Shown piece after piece: positions 56,775-64,000 of a stretch of 64,000 nucleotides of DNA. How positions within the stretch are numbered: the first letter of the stretch is position 1; each line of letters starts with the position of its first letter. The notes under the pieces are model-generated. The model was not told the DNA's origin, searched no databases, and saw only the letters and a program-made list of their open reading frames with translations. The translations under genes and the position numbers were made by a program. The DNA comes from Lachnospiraceae bacterium (GTDB taxonomy: Bacteria; Bacillota; Clostridia; Lachnospirales; Lachnospiraceae), in NCBI GenBank assembly GCA_017511045.1, contig JAFWLM010000140.1, positions 1 to 64,000 of the forward strand, given 5' to 3'.

Positions 56775-57490
56775 GATCTTACGGAATCACAGACATCGGT
56801 ATGTCCAGAAAGTATAATCAGGATTATTCATTAGAGTGCGATGAGCCGATCGGAAACCTGGATAATCTTTATGCAGTGTGTGATGGTTTAGGCGGTCACA
56901 ATGCCGGCGAATTTGCATCAGAGAATGCAGCAGAACTGTTCTTTGATATTGCAGAGGATTCAGATGCCCGGATGCCGCTTTCCATTTTCAGAGAGGCGAT
57001 CAATAAGGTCAATAATCTGATATACCGGAAAGGACAGGAACCCCAGTATACCGGAATGGCAACGACTCTGGTTGCATGCTCTGTCCGGGATAATACCGCA
57101 TACATTGTGAATGTCGGAGATTCCAGAGCCTATATCATCGGTGATGAGATCACCCAGATCACCTGGGATCATTCCTATGTCGGAGAACTGGTGAAAGAAG
57201 GAAAACTGACCAAGGATGAGGCCCGCTTCCATAAGAAAAATAACGTGATCACCAGAGCCATCGGTGCGGAAAGAACGGTGGAACCGGATTATTTCCAGGT
57301 GACGATGGAAGATGATGAGACGATCCTTTTATGCTCGGACGGGCTTTATAACATGGTAAGTGAATATACAATGAAAGCTGTCGTTAATTCCCATGGAACA
57401 CTTGAGGAAAAAGCGGAAAAACTGATCGATCTGGCAAACGAAGCAGGCGGAAAAGATAATATCGCAGTCGTTCTGATCTCTAAATATTAA
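56771..57490 (+). CDS. prpC: PP2C-family Ser/Thr phosphatase
   Basis: A 239-residue metal-dependent phosphatase that reverses phosphorylation by the PASTA kinase encoded next to it. Motifs seen are ITDIGMSRKYNQD, CDGLGGHNAGE, GMATTLV, VNVGDSRAY, LLCSDGLYNMV and GGKDNIAVVL, holding the metal Asp residues. The start is a TTG at 56771, which overlaps the rlmN stop by four bases and has GGAGGAAG just upstream; the frame is open much further upstream but inside rlmN. Confidence 0.95.
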   Translation: MRSYGITDIGMSRKYNQDYSLECDEPIGNLDNLYAVCDGLGGHNAGEFASENAAELFFDIAEDSDARMPLSIFREAINKVNNLIYRKGQEPQYTGMATTLVACSVRDNTAYIVNVGDSRAYIIGDEITQITWDHSYVGELVKEGKLTKDEARFHKKNNVITRAIGAERTVEPDYFQVTMEDDETILLCSDGLYNMVSEYTMKAVVNSHGTLEEKAEKLIDLANEAGGKDNIAVVLISKY

Positions 57491-57546
57491 ACCGCAGCTA
57501 AGCCAGCAAAGCAGTTGTCAGTAAGATAAAACGGAAGGTGCTTTTT

Positions 57547-59424
57547 ATGATAAGACCAGGGATGTTTATGGAAGATCGCTATGAGATCCTGGACAAGATC
57601 GGTGCAGGAGGAATGAGCGATGTCTATAAAGCAAAAGACCATAAACTCAATCGATTCGTCGCAATCAAATTTTTAAAACAGGAATATTGTGAAGATAAAA
57701 CATTCGTTGCCAAGTTTCAGATCGAGGCACAGTCAGCGGCAGCTCTGCTGCATCCGAATGTTGTCAGTGTCTATGATGTAAATGAAGCAGACGGCATTTA
57801 CTATATCGTCATGGAATTCGTCGATGGAATCACGCTGAAGCGTTACATCGACAGGAACGGCCGTCTTCCGATCAAGGAAGCGACCAGTATTGCGATCCAA
57901 GTGGGCCAGGGTATTGAAGCTGCCCACAACGCAAATATCATCCACAGGGATATCAAGCCGCAGAACGTCCTGATCTCAAGAGAAGGAAAGATCAAGGTGA
58001 CTGACTTCGGTATTGCAAGAACAACGACAGCCAATACCATCAGCCAGGATATCTTAGGTTCTGTCCATTATATCTCTCCGGAACAGGCAAGAGGCGGACA
58101 GGTCGACGAGCGAAGTGATATCTATTCCTTCGGTATCGTCTTTTATGAGATGGTGACAGGTGAGCTTCCGTTTGACGGAGATTCCACAGTCTCGATCGCA
58201 TTAAAGCATATTCAGGAGAGTGTTCCGCTGGTAAGCGACATCGTGGACGGCGTTCCGTCCAGTGTTGTCCGCATCATTGAAAAATGTACGCAGAAAAAAC
58301 CGGAACGCAGATATCAGAAGATGTCTTCGCTCCTTGCAGACCTTAAGACTTCCCTGATCTCCCCGAATGAGGACTTTGTTGTTCTTGAGCCGGAAACACA
58401 GGAGAACGCAACGATCCTGATGACAGATGCGGATGCCCGCGTGATCAGAGAAAGCGGAAACGGAAGACGTCAGAGAGCCGCGGTTCAGGACCGTTACGAT
58501 GATGAGTATGACGAGTACGATGATCGTTATGATGAATATGACGAGTACGATGAGTATGATGATTATGAGGATGAGTACGATGACGGAAACGGGAAAAAGA
58601 AAGATCCGTCCCGTAAGAAACTCGATAAGATCCTTCTGATCTGCGGTATCGTAGCAGGCGCCATTATCCTGATCGTTCTGGGTGTGGTTACGATCCGTGC
58701 GATCACCTCCGGTACCGGAGGATGCGGCGGCTCTTCCAAGAACAAAGAGGTCGTCGAGATGATCGATGTTGTCGGAAGTGATGCGCAGACGGCAAAAAGC
58801 AGACTGGAAGAACTTGGCCTTACAGTAGAACTCAAGTATGAGACGAGCGATACAGTGGAAGAAGAGCATGTTATCAGCCAGTCCGTAAAGGCAGGAACAA
58901 AGATCGATGCAAAAACCAAAGTTACGCTTATCGTAAGCTCCGGTCAGGATGCGATCACCCTGGCAAACTATGCCGGAAAGACACAGTCCGAGGCACAGGA
59001 AGATCTGATCAGACAGGGTATTCAGGTCAAGGTGACGACGAAATACAGTGATGATGTGGAGACCGGAAAAGTAATTGAGACAAATCCGAAAGCAGGAGAA
59101 AAGATCTCCAAGAGCACCGTCGTGGAACTGATCGTAAGCCGCGGAAAAGAAACCAAACAGGTAACGGTTCCGCAGCTGGTCGGAAGCTCACAGGGAGATG
59201 CAGAAGCAGCCCTGATCAATGCCGGATTCCATTATAATATCGTAACGCAGGAAGCAGCCGGACAGGGCGGCATTGTCATCAATCAGTCCCTGGCAGCAGG
59301 CTCTTCCGTTGAAGAAGGATCAGAGATCACGATCACGGTGGGTGTGGAACCGCAGACAGAGCCACCGACACCGGAGCCTCCGACAGATCCGCCGGAGCCG
59401 GACACAACAGAAGAAGGTGGCTGA
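57547..59424 (+). CDS. prkC: PASTA-domain Ser/Thr protein kinase
   Basis: A 625-residue membrane kinase that senses peptidoglycan fragments or lipid II. The kinase domain (about 12-275) has GAGGMSDVY, K41, HRDIKPQN with D135, DFGIA and SPEQARG. A Tyr/Asp/Glu repeat (DEYDEYDD-type, about 314-348) sits just before the single membrane helix (about 358-385). Three PASTA domains and a Pro/Thr/Glu tail are outside. GGAAGGTG precedes the ATG at 57547; a GTG three codons earlier overlaps that site. It pairs with prpC. Confidence 0.96.
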   Translation: MIRPGMFMEDRYEILDKIGAGGMSDVYKAKDHKLNRFVAIKFLKQEYCEDKTFVAKFQIEAQSAAALLHPNVVSVYDVNEADGIYYIVMEFVDGITLKRYIDRNGRLPIKEATSIAIQVGQGIEAAHNANIIHRDIKPQNVLISREGKIKVTDFGIARTTTANTISQDILGSVHYISPEQARGGQVDERSDIYSFGIVFYEMVTGELPFDGDSTVSIALKHIQESVPLVSDIVDGVPSSVVRIIEKCTQKKPERRYQKMSSLLADLKTSLISPNEDFVVLEPETQENATILMTDADARVIRESGNGRRQRAAVQDRYDDEYDEYDDRYDEYDEYDEYDDYEDEYDDGNGKKKDPSRKKLDKILLICGIVAGAIILIVLGVVTIRAITSGTGGCGGSSKNKEVVEMIDVVGSDAQTAKSRLEELGLTVELKYETSDTVEEEHVISQSVKAGTKIDAKTKVTLIVSSGQDAITLANYAGKTQSEAQEDLIRQGIQVKVTTKYSDDVETGKVIETNPKAGEKISKSTVVELIVSRGKETKQVTVPQLVGSSQGDAEAALINAGFHYNIVTQEAAGQGGIVINQSLAAGSSVEEGSEITITVGVEPQTEPPTPEPPTDPPEPDTTEEGG

Positions 59425-59479
59425 TAAAAAGCCAAGGCAGGATACAAAAGATTTAGATAGACAAGGAAACAGGTGAAAA

Positions 59480-60376
59480 ATGGAAGGTAAAATCGTAAAA
59501 GCTCTTTCAGGGTTCTATTATGTCAGAACTGCAAATAAAGCGCTGTATGAATGCAAAGCGAAAGGCGCATTCAGAAATGAAAACATTACACCTCTGGTAG
59601 GCGATGATGTCACATTCGATGTGATCAGTGAGTTTGAAAAGACCGGTAATGTTACAGACATTAAGCCGAGAAAGAATTCTCTGATCCGTCCGGCAGTTGC
59701 CAACGTGGATCAGGCAATGGTCGTTTTTGCAGTCCGCACTCCGAATCCGAACTTAAGTACGCTGGACCGTTTCCTTGTATTAATGCAGAAACAGAATATT
59801 GAAACCATTATCGTGTTCAATAAAAAAGATCTAGCCAAAGGCGATGATATTAAAAACCTTAGGAAGACCTATAAAAATGCCGGATGTAAAGTGTTCTTTA
59901 TTGCAGCAGGCGGAGACAAACCGAATCTGTTTTTCCTCAAGCAAAAGCTGAGAAACAAGATCACAGTCATGGCCGGCCCTTCCGGTGTCGGAAAGTCCAC
60001 CCTGCTTAATACACTGGCCTACGGAAAATCTGACGAACAGGCAGCTGTCGGTTCTATCAGCAGCAAGATCGGAAGAGGAAAACATACGACCCGTCATAAC
60101 GAGATCTTTGATCTCGGAAAAGGCATCAAGATCGTAGATACTCCGGGCTTCACCTCACTTTTAGTAGATGAGAATGATTTTGCGAAGGAAGAACTTTACA
60201 CCGCGTTCCCGGAATTTGCTCCTTATGTCGGACAGTGCAAGTTTAAAGACTGTTCCCACATCAAAGCGAGAGACTGTGCTGTGGAGAAAGCTGTTGCTGA
60301 CGGAAATATCCCGCAGACGCGTTATAACAGTTACAAAGCAATCTATGAAGAACTGAAGGCAAAGAAAAAATATTAA
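59480..60376 (+). CDS. rsgA: Ribosome small subunit-dependent GTPase A
   Basis: A 298-residue circularly permuted GTPase that helps mature the 30S subunit. An OB fold comes first, then NKKD (G4) ahead of the P-loop GPSGVGKST (about 166), DTPG (G3) and a C-terminal zinc site (CKFKDCSH and later C). A weak AACAGGTGAAAA site precedes the ATG. Confidence 0.97.
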   Translation: MEGKIVKALSGFYYVRTANKALYECKAKGAFRNENITPLVGDDVTFDVISEFEKTGNVTDIKPRKNSLIRPAVANVDQAMVVFAVRTPNPNLSTLDRFLVLMQKQNIETIIVFNKKDLAKGDDIKNLRKTYKNAGCKVFFIAAGGDKPNLFFLKQKLRNKITVMAGPSGVGKSTLLNTLAYGKSDEQAAVGSISSKIGRGKHTTRHNEIFDLGKGIKIVDTPGFTSLLVDENDFAKEELYTAFPEFAPYVGQCKFKDCSHIKARDCAVEKAVADGNIPQTRYNSYKAIYEELKAKKKY

Positions 60377-60380
60377 AAAC

Positions 60381-60408
60381 AACGGCGCATGTTTCATGCG
60401 CCGTTTTT
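60381..60408 (+). terminator. Intrinsic terminator or attenuator between rsgA and rpe
   Basis: AACGGCGCATG pairs perfectly with CATGCGCCGTT around TTT and is followed by TTT. It lies 12 bases before the rpe start, so it may lower transcription into rpe. Confidence 0.8.
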
Positions 60409-60420
60409 AGGAGAACAGAC

Positions 60421-61077
60421 ATGAATATTTTGGCACCATCGATCTTAGCAGCAGATTTTAAAAACTTAGGAAAACAGCTTTCGGAAATTGCAGAAAACGG
60501 AGCAGAGTATGTCCATATCGATGTGATGGACGGTCTGTTCGTTCCGAGCATTTCTTTCGGAATGCCGGTCATCAAATCCATCCGCCCGGCAAGCGATAAA
60601 GTGTTTGACGTACATTTAATGATCGAAGAGCCGATCCGCTATATTAAAGAGTTTAAAGAATCGGGTGCGGATATCATCACGATCCATTATGAAGCCTGCA
60701 AGGATGTCCGTGCGACACTTCAGGCAATCAAAGACGCAGGATTAAAGACAGGTCTTTCCATTAAGCCGAAAACAGATGTCACTGTTGTGAAGGAATTCCT
60801 TCCTCTCTGTGACATGAACCTTCTCATGAGCGTGGAGCCGGGCTTCGGTGGGCAGAAGTTTATTGATGGATCCTTAGAAAGAGCAGCACAGCTTAAGGCG
60901 ATCATTGATGAGTCAGGACTTCCGGTCGATCTGGAGATCGACGGCGGTATTACGCTAGATAATGTTTCGGATGTTCTGGCAGCCGGAGTGAATGTTATTG
61001 TTGCCGGAAGCGCGGTCTTTAAGGAACCGGCAGGAAATACAGAAAAGTTTATGAAGATCCTGAACAGCCGTCCGTAA
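60421..61077 (+). CDS. rpe: Ribulose-phosphate 3-epimerase
   Basis: A 218-residue TIM-barrel enzyme interconverting ribulose-5-phosphate and xylulose-5-phosphate in the pentose phosphate pathway. Seen are LAPSILAADF, HIDVMDGLFVP with metal ligands, VHLMIEEP and MSVEPGFGGQKF, then DGGI. Its place after rsgA is conserved in Firmicutes. Confidence 0.97.
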   Translation: MNILAPSILAADFKNLGKQLSEIAENGAEYVHIDVMDGLFVPSISFGMPVIKSIRPASDKVFDVHLMIEEPIRYIKEFKESGADIITIHYEACKDVRATLQAIKDAGLKTGLSIKPKTDVTVVKEFLPLCDMNLLMSVEPGFGGQKFIDGSLERAAQLKAIIDESGLPVDLEIDGGITLDNVSDVLAAGVNVIVAGSAVFKEPAGNTEKFMKILNSRP

Positions 61078-61126
61078 GGACATTATAATATGCTTGCAGG
61101 ATAGATTCATAGAAACAGGTGATAGA

Positions 61127-62101
61127 ATGAGCGAGAAGAAAATCAAAAAAATAGGCATACTGACCAGTGGAGGTGACGCGCCGGGAATGAACGCCGCGAT
61201 CCGCGCACTTGTCCGTGCAGGGATTCATGCGGGATTTGAAATGTACGGTGTGAAAAGAGGCTACAAAGGCCTTCTGGAAGGTGAAATCATCCCATTAGGA
61301 ACCAGAGATGTTTCGGAGATCCTTCATCGCGGCGGAACAATACTGATGACTGCCCGCTCAAAGGAGTTCGTGGATAAGTCCGGACAGGAAAAAGCCAAAG
61401 AGATCATGAAAGTCTATGAGCTGGATGCTCTGGTCGTTATCGGCGGCGACGGTTCTTTCCGCGGAGCATATGAACTTTCCAAACTGGGGATTCCGGTCAT
61501 AGGAATTCCGGGAACGATCGACAACGATGTTTCCTGCACCGATTATTGCATCGGCTATGATACGGCAATGAACACTGCGCTCGAAGCAATTGATAGGATC
61601 CGTGATACTGCTTCCTCTCATGAGCGCTGCAGTGTGGTCGAAGTCATGGGACGTGATGCCGGATACATTGCGCTAAATGTCGGTATGGCCTGCGGAGCTG
61701 AGGTGATTCTGATCCCGGAAGTGAAATACAATCTGGAAAAAGATGTCTATAAGGTCATCTTAGAAGGACGCAATGTCGGTAAGCATCACTACATCGTAAT
61801 CGTTGCAGAAGGTGCCGGAGATGTGCAGGAGATCGCGGAAAAGATCGAAACATTTACCGGGATCGAAACCAGAACGACAGTGCTTGGATATGTTCAAAGA
61901 GGTGGAAGCCCGACCGTCAAGGACCGCTTAGCAGCTTCTCAAATGGGAATCAAAGCCATTGAGTGTTTAGAAAAAGGAAAGACGGGCAGATTGATCGTTG
62001 AGCAGGGAGGCGAGATCAAGGACATCGACATTAAAAAAGGAATGGCGATGAAAAAACAGATCACCGCGGAAGAACTCAGTGAGAACCTGAAACTGTTCTG
62101 A
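61127..62101 (+). CDS. pfkA: ATP-dependent 6-phosphofructokinase
   Basis: A 324-residue glycolytic kinase. GILTSGGDAPGMNAAIRA is the ATP site start, IGGDGSFRGA has Gly where PPi-dependent enzymes have Asp, PGTIDNDV holds the catalytic Asp, and EVMGRDAGYIAL binds sugar phosphate. AGGTGAT precedes the ATG at 61127; a longer frame adds 11 residues of no family likeness. In many Firmicutes a thiamine pyrophosphokinase gene follows rpe; here pfkA is in that place. Confidence 0.96.
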   Translation: MSEKKIKKIGILTSGGDAPGMNAAIRALVRAGIHAGFEMYGVKRGYKGLLEGEIIPLGTRDVSEILHRGGTILMTARSKEFVDKSGQEKAKEIMKVYELDALVVIGGDGSFRGAYELSKLGIPVIGIPGTIDNDVSCTDYCIGYDTAMNTALEAIDRIRDTASSHERCSVVEVMGRDAGYIALNVGMACGAEVILIPEVKYNLEKDVYKVILEGRNVGKHHYIVIVAEGAGDVQEIAEKIETFTGIETRTTVLGYVQRGGSPTVKDRLAASQMGIKAIECLEKGKTGRLIVEQGGEIKDIDIKKGMAMKKQITAEELSENLKLF

Positions 62102-62116
62102 TCAAAACCAATAAGT

Positions 62117-62160
62117 AAAAAAGACCCTTTCACGTATCATGCGCGGAAGGGTCTTTCTGT
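62117..62160. terminator. Bidirectional terminator between pfkA and queA
   Basis: AAAGACCCTT pairs with AAGGGTCTTT; an A-run lies to the left and TTTCTGTT to the right. Confidence 0.8.
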
Positions 62161-62173
62161 TAGAATCACTTTT

Positions 62174-63205
62174 TTACAGTTCTGTCAGGAACATGGCGTC
62201 TCCGAAGGAGAAGAAGCGGTAGCGCTCTTTGATTGCCTCCTGATAGGCGTTCAGGATGATCTCTCTTGAAGAAAATGCACTGACCAGCATCACCAGAGTG
62301 GATTCCGGAAGGTGGAAGTTCGTGATCAGGCAGTCTGTGATCTTAAACTGATATCCCGGATAAATAAAGATATCCGTCCATCCGGAAGAGGCATCGAGAG
62401 TCCCGTCTTCTTTTGCCGCAGATTCCAGGGTACGGGTGGAAGTGGTGCCGACGCAGATGATCCGTCCGCCGTTTTTCTTTGTCTGATTGATCGTGTCGGC
62501 TGCTTCCTGCGTAACAATGTAATATTCTGAATGCATCTTATGATCTAAGATGTTTTCTTCTTTGACCGGCCGGAAGGTTCCGAGTCCGACATGAAGCGTG
62601 ACACGGGCAATATTGATCCCGCGGGATTCGATCTCTGAAAGCAGTTCCTTCGTAAAATGCAGGCCGGCCGTCGGAGCAGCAGCGCTGCCGTCATGTTTGG
62701 CATATACCGTCTGGTAACGGTTCTTGTCTTTGAGCTGATGTGTGATGTAAGGCGGAAGCGGCATCTGACCGAGCTGGTCTAAGATCTCTTCGAAAATGCC
62801 GTCGAACGTAAAGCGGATGATCCGGTTTCCATCTTCTAAGACATCGATGATCTCACCCTCCATCAGAGCATCGCCAAAGAAAAACTTATGGCCGGTGCGG
62901 CATTTTTTTCCGGGCTTAACGATACATTCCCAGTCAGTGTCACTCTTTCTTGTTAGAAGCAGGATCTCGACCATGGCCCCGGTATCCTGTCGTGTTCCGA
63001 ACAGGCGGGCAGGGATCACTTTCGTATCATTGATGACCAGACAGTCGCCGGGATGCAGATAGTCCGTAATGTTTTTAAATATATCGTGCTTTAATTCTCC
63101 CGTTTTTCTGTCCACAACAAGAAGCCTGGAAGACGAACGGTCTTCAAGCGGGTCTTGTGCGATCAGTTCTTGCGGGAGATCATAATAAAAATCATGCAGG
63201 TTCAT
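62174..63205 (-). CDS. queA: S-adenosylmethionine:tRNA ribosyltransferase-isomerase
   Basis: A 343-residue enzyme that moves the ribosyl part of SAM to preQ1 in tRNA to form epoxyqueuosine. Family blocks are seen: [24 protein letters not shown], the [14 protein letters not shown] stretch, [12 protein letters not shown] and [17 protein letters not shown]. Two adjacent ATGs (63208 and 63205) are possible; the second is the usual start ([11 protein letters not shown]). No tgt gene is next to it in the window. Confidence 0.95.
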   Translation of the reverse strand: MNLHDFYYDLPQELIAQDPLEDRSSSRLLVVDRKTGELKHDIFKNITDYLHPGDCLVINDTKVIPARLFGTRQDTGAMVEILLLTRKSDTDWECIVKPGKKCRTGHKFFFGDALMEGEIIDVLEDGNRIIRFTFDGIFEEILDQLGQMPLPPYITHQLKDKNRYQTVYAKHDGSAAAPTAGLHFTKELLSEIESRGINIARVTLHVGLGTFRPVKEENILDHKMHSEYYIVTQEAADTINQTKKNGGRIICVGTTSTRTLESAAKEDGTLDASSGWTDIFIYPGYQFKITDCLITNFHLPESTLVMLVSAFSSREIILNAYQEAIKERYRFFSFGDAMFLTEL

Positions 63206-63288
63206 CATGCCCGCTATTCTAACACAGATTCGGTGAAAAGCCATAGGAAAATTCATGGACAGACCGTAAAGAAAGGCCGATTGAATAA

Positions 63289-63317
63289 TTGCGGTGAGCA
63301 GGGAATCATGATACTAT
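63289..63317 (+). promoter_or_regulatory. Promoter of the HerA-like ATPase gene
   Basis: TTGCGG at 63289-63294, 17 bases, TACTAT at 63312-63317. Confidence 0.55.
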
Positions 63318-63341
63318 TAAAAATAATGTGGACAAGGATAC

Positions 63342-63369
63342 TGTCCTGATAATTACGAGGATCAGGACA
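63342..63369 (+). promoter_or_regulatory. Leader hairpin before the HerA-like gene
   Basis: TGTCCTGAT pairs perfectly with ATCAGGACA around a 10-base loop. No T-run follows. It lies between the promoter and the ribosome site, so it may stabilise the mRNA or bind a regulator. Confidence 0.5.
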
Positions 63370-63402
63370 ATCATTGAACCGGAATCTTCAGGAGGTATGG
63401 AG

Positions 63403-64000
63403 ATGTTTTACAATGATGCAATCTGGATGGCAAAAAATGAGAATCCGATCTATCTGCTTCCTAAAATGGCGAACCGGCACGGCCTTGTAACCGGTGCGAC
63501 AGGAACAGGAAAGACGATCACGATTAAAGTCATGGCAGAGGCTTTTTCGGATGCAGGCGTTTCGGTCTTCCTTTCCGATATCAAAGGCGATCTGACCGGC
63601 ATGAGCGTTCCGGGAAATAATACGGAAGACATGCAGAAGCGAATCGAAAAGTTCGGATTGGCAGAGGCCGGATGGGAGTATAAATCCTATCCTACGACCT
63701 ACTGGGATGTGTTCGGCAAAAAAGGAACCCCGATCCGCTCAACCGTGTCGGAGATGGGACCGATGCTGCTTTCAAGACTCATGGGACTTACAGATGTTCA
63801 GGAAGGCGTTCTTACCATCATCTTTAAGATCGCAGATGATCAGAACCTTCTGATCCTTGACCTGAAAGATCTCCGTGCCGTTGTTCAGGCGGTCGGCGAC
63901 AATGCGGCCGATTATAAAACGACCTATGGAAATATCACAACGGCAAGTATCGGCGCAATCCAGAGAGGACTCTTAAAACTCGAAGAGCAGGGCGCTAACC
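63403..64000 (+). CDS. HerA-like helicase/ATPase (DUF853, YjgR type), 3' end outside the window
   Basis: The first 199 residues are visible, running off the window edge with the frame open. The Walker A motif GATGTGKT is near residue 37 after MANRHGLVT, and SDIKGDLTGM follows, as in DUF853/YjgR ATPases related to HerA and FtsK motors. Function in this family is not established. GGAGG lies before two close ATGs; the one at 63403 has the better spacing. Confidence 0.85.
   Translation, partial: MFYNDAIWMAKNENPIYLLPKMANRHGLVTGATGTGKTITIKVMAEAFSDAGVSVFLSDIKGDLTGMSVPGNNTEDMQKRIEKFGLAEAGWEYKSYPTTYWDVFGKKGTPIRSTVSEMGPMLLSRLMGLTDVQEGVLTIIFKIADDQNLLILDLKDLRAVVQAVGDNAADYKTTYGNITTASIGAIQRGLLKLEEQGAN

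Overview
The window looks like a chromosomal core segment of a Gram-positive, low-to-mid GC member of the Firmicutes, most likely class Clostridia (Lachnospiraceae-like). The evidence is sigma-A type promoters (TTGACA, 17 bp, TATAAT), strong AGGAGG ribosome binding sites, four tRNAs without an encoded CCA end, lipoproteins with LxAC lipoboxes, an FMN riboswitch in front of ribDEBAH, a PASTA kinase/PP2C pair, and the conserved order priA-def-fmt-rsmB-rlmN-prpC-prkC-rsgA-rpe. I see no prophage, insertion sequence or CRISPR array.

Layout. Positions 1-540 hold the end of a tRNA cluster (Thr, Met or Ile2, Asp, Leu), a terminator and two small palindromes. An MFS transporter (minus strand) diverges from a very large class A penicillin-binding protein whose first ~890 residues are an acidic, repeat-rich cytoplasmic tail. 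A purine salvage and uptake block (xpt, then a BMP-type nucleoside ABC transporter) follows a regulated leader that resembles a divergent purine riboswitch with a terminator/antiterminator switch. Next come a MATE exporter, an L,D-transpeptidase, an RNase H, a YhhN protein, asnS and a DUF3899 protein. Positions 19.5-31.6 kb hold two complete oligopeptide ABC transporter operons in tandem, the first A-B-C-D-F and the second B-C-D-F-A. tcdA and a ClC channel follow.

The convergent gap between the ClC gene and a small alarmone synthetase (33.9-34.2 kb) holds the most unusual DNA in the window. It contains eight copies of a 9-mer arranged as four inverted pairs. Every pair encloses exactly 22 unrelated bases, and the pairs are separated by exactly 63, 13 and 63 bases.

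From 35 kb the riboflavin operon under its FMN riboswitch meets a convergent HAD phosphatase. rpsO-pnp follows, with a long hairpin in the pnp leader, then a MacB/FtsX-type exporter with a ~230-residue coiled coil. After that comes a long co-directional block of cell-wall, DNA-translocation, replication-restart, translation and signalling genes (ftsK, murE, priA, def, fmt, rsmB, rlmN, prpC, prkC, rsgA, rpe, pfkA). queA on the minus strand and a HerA-like ATPase cut by the window edge close the window.

Together the window covers nutrient uptake (nucleosides, peptides), riboflavin synthesis, envelope building and its Ser/Thr phospho-control, and translation quality control. Identifications rest on motifs and family recall only; no database search was run.
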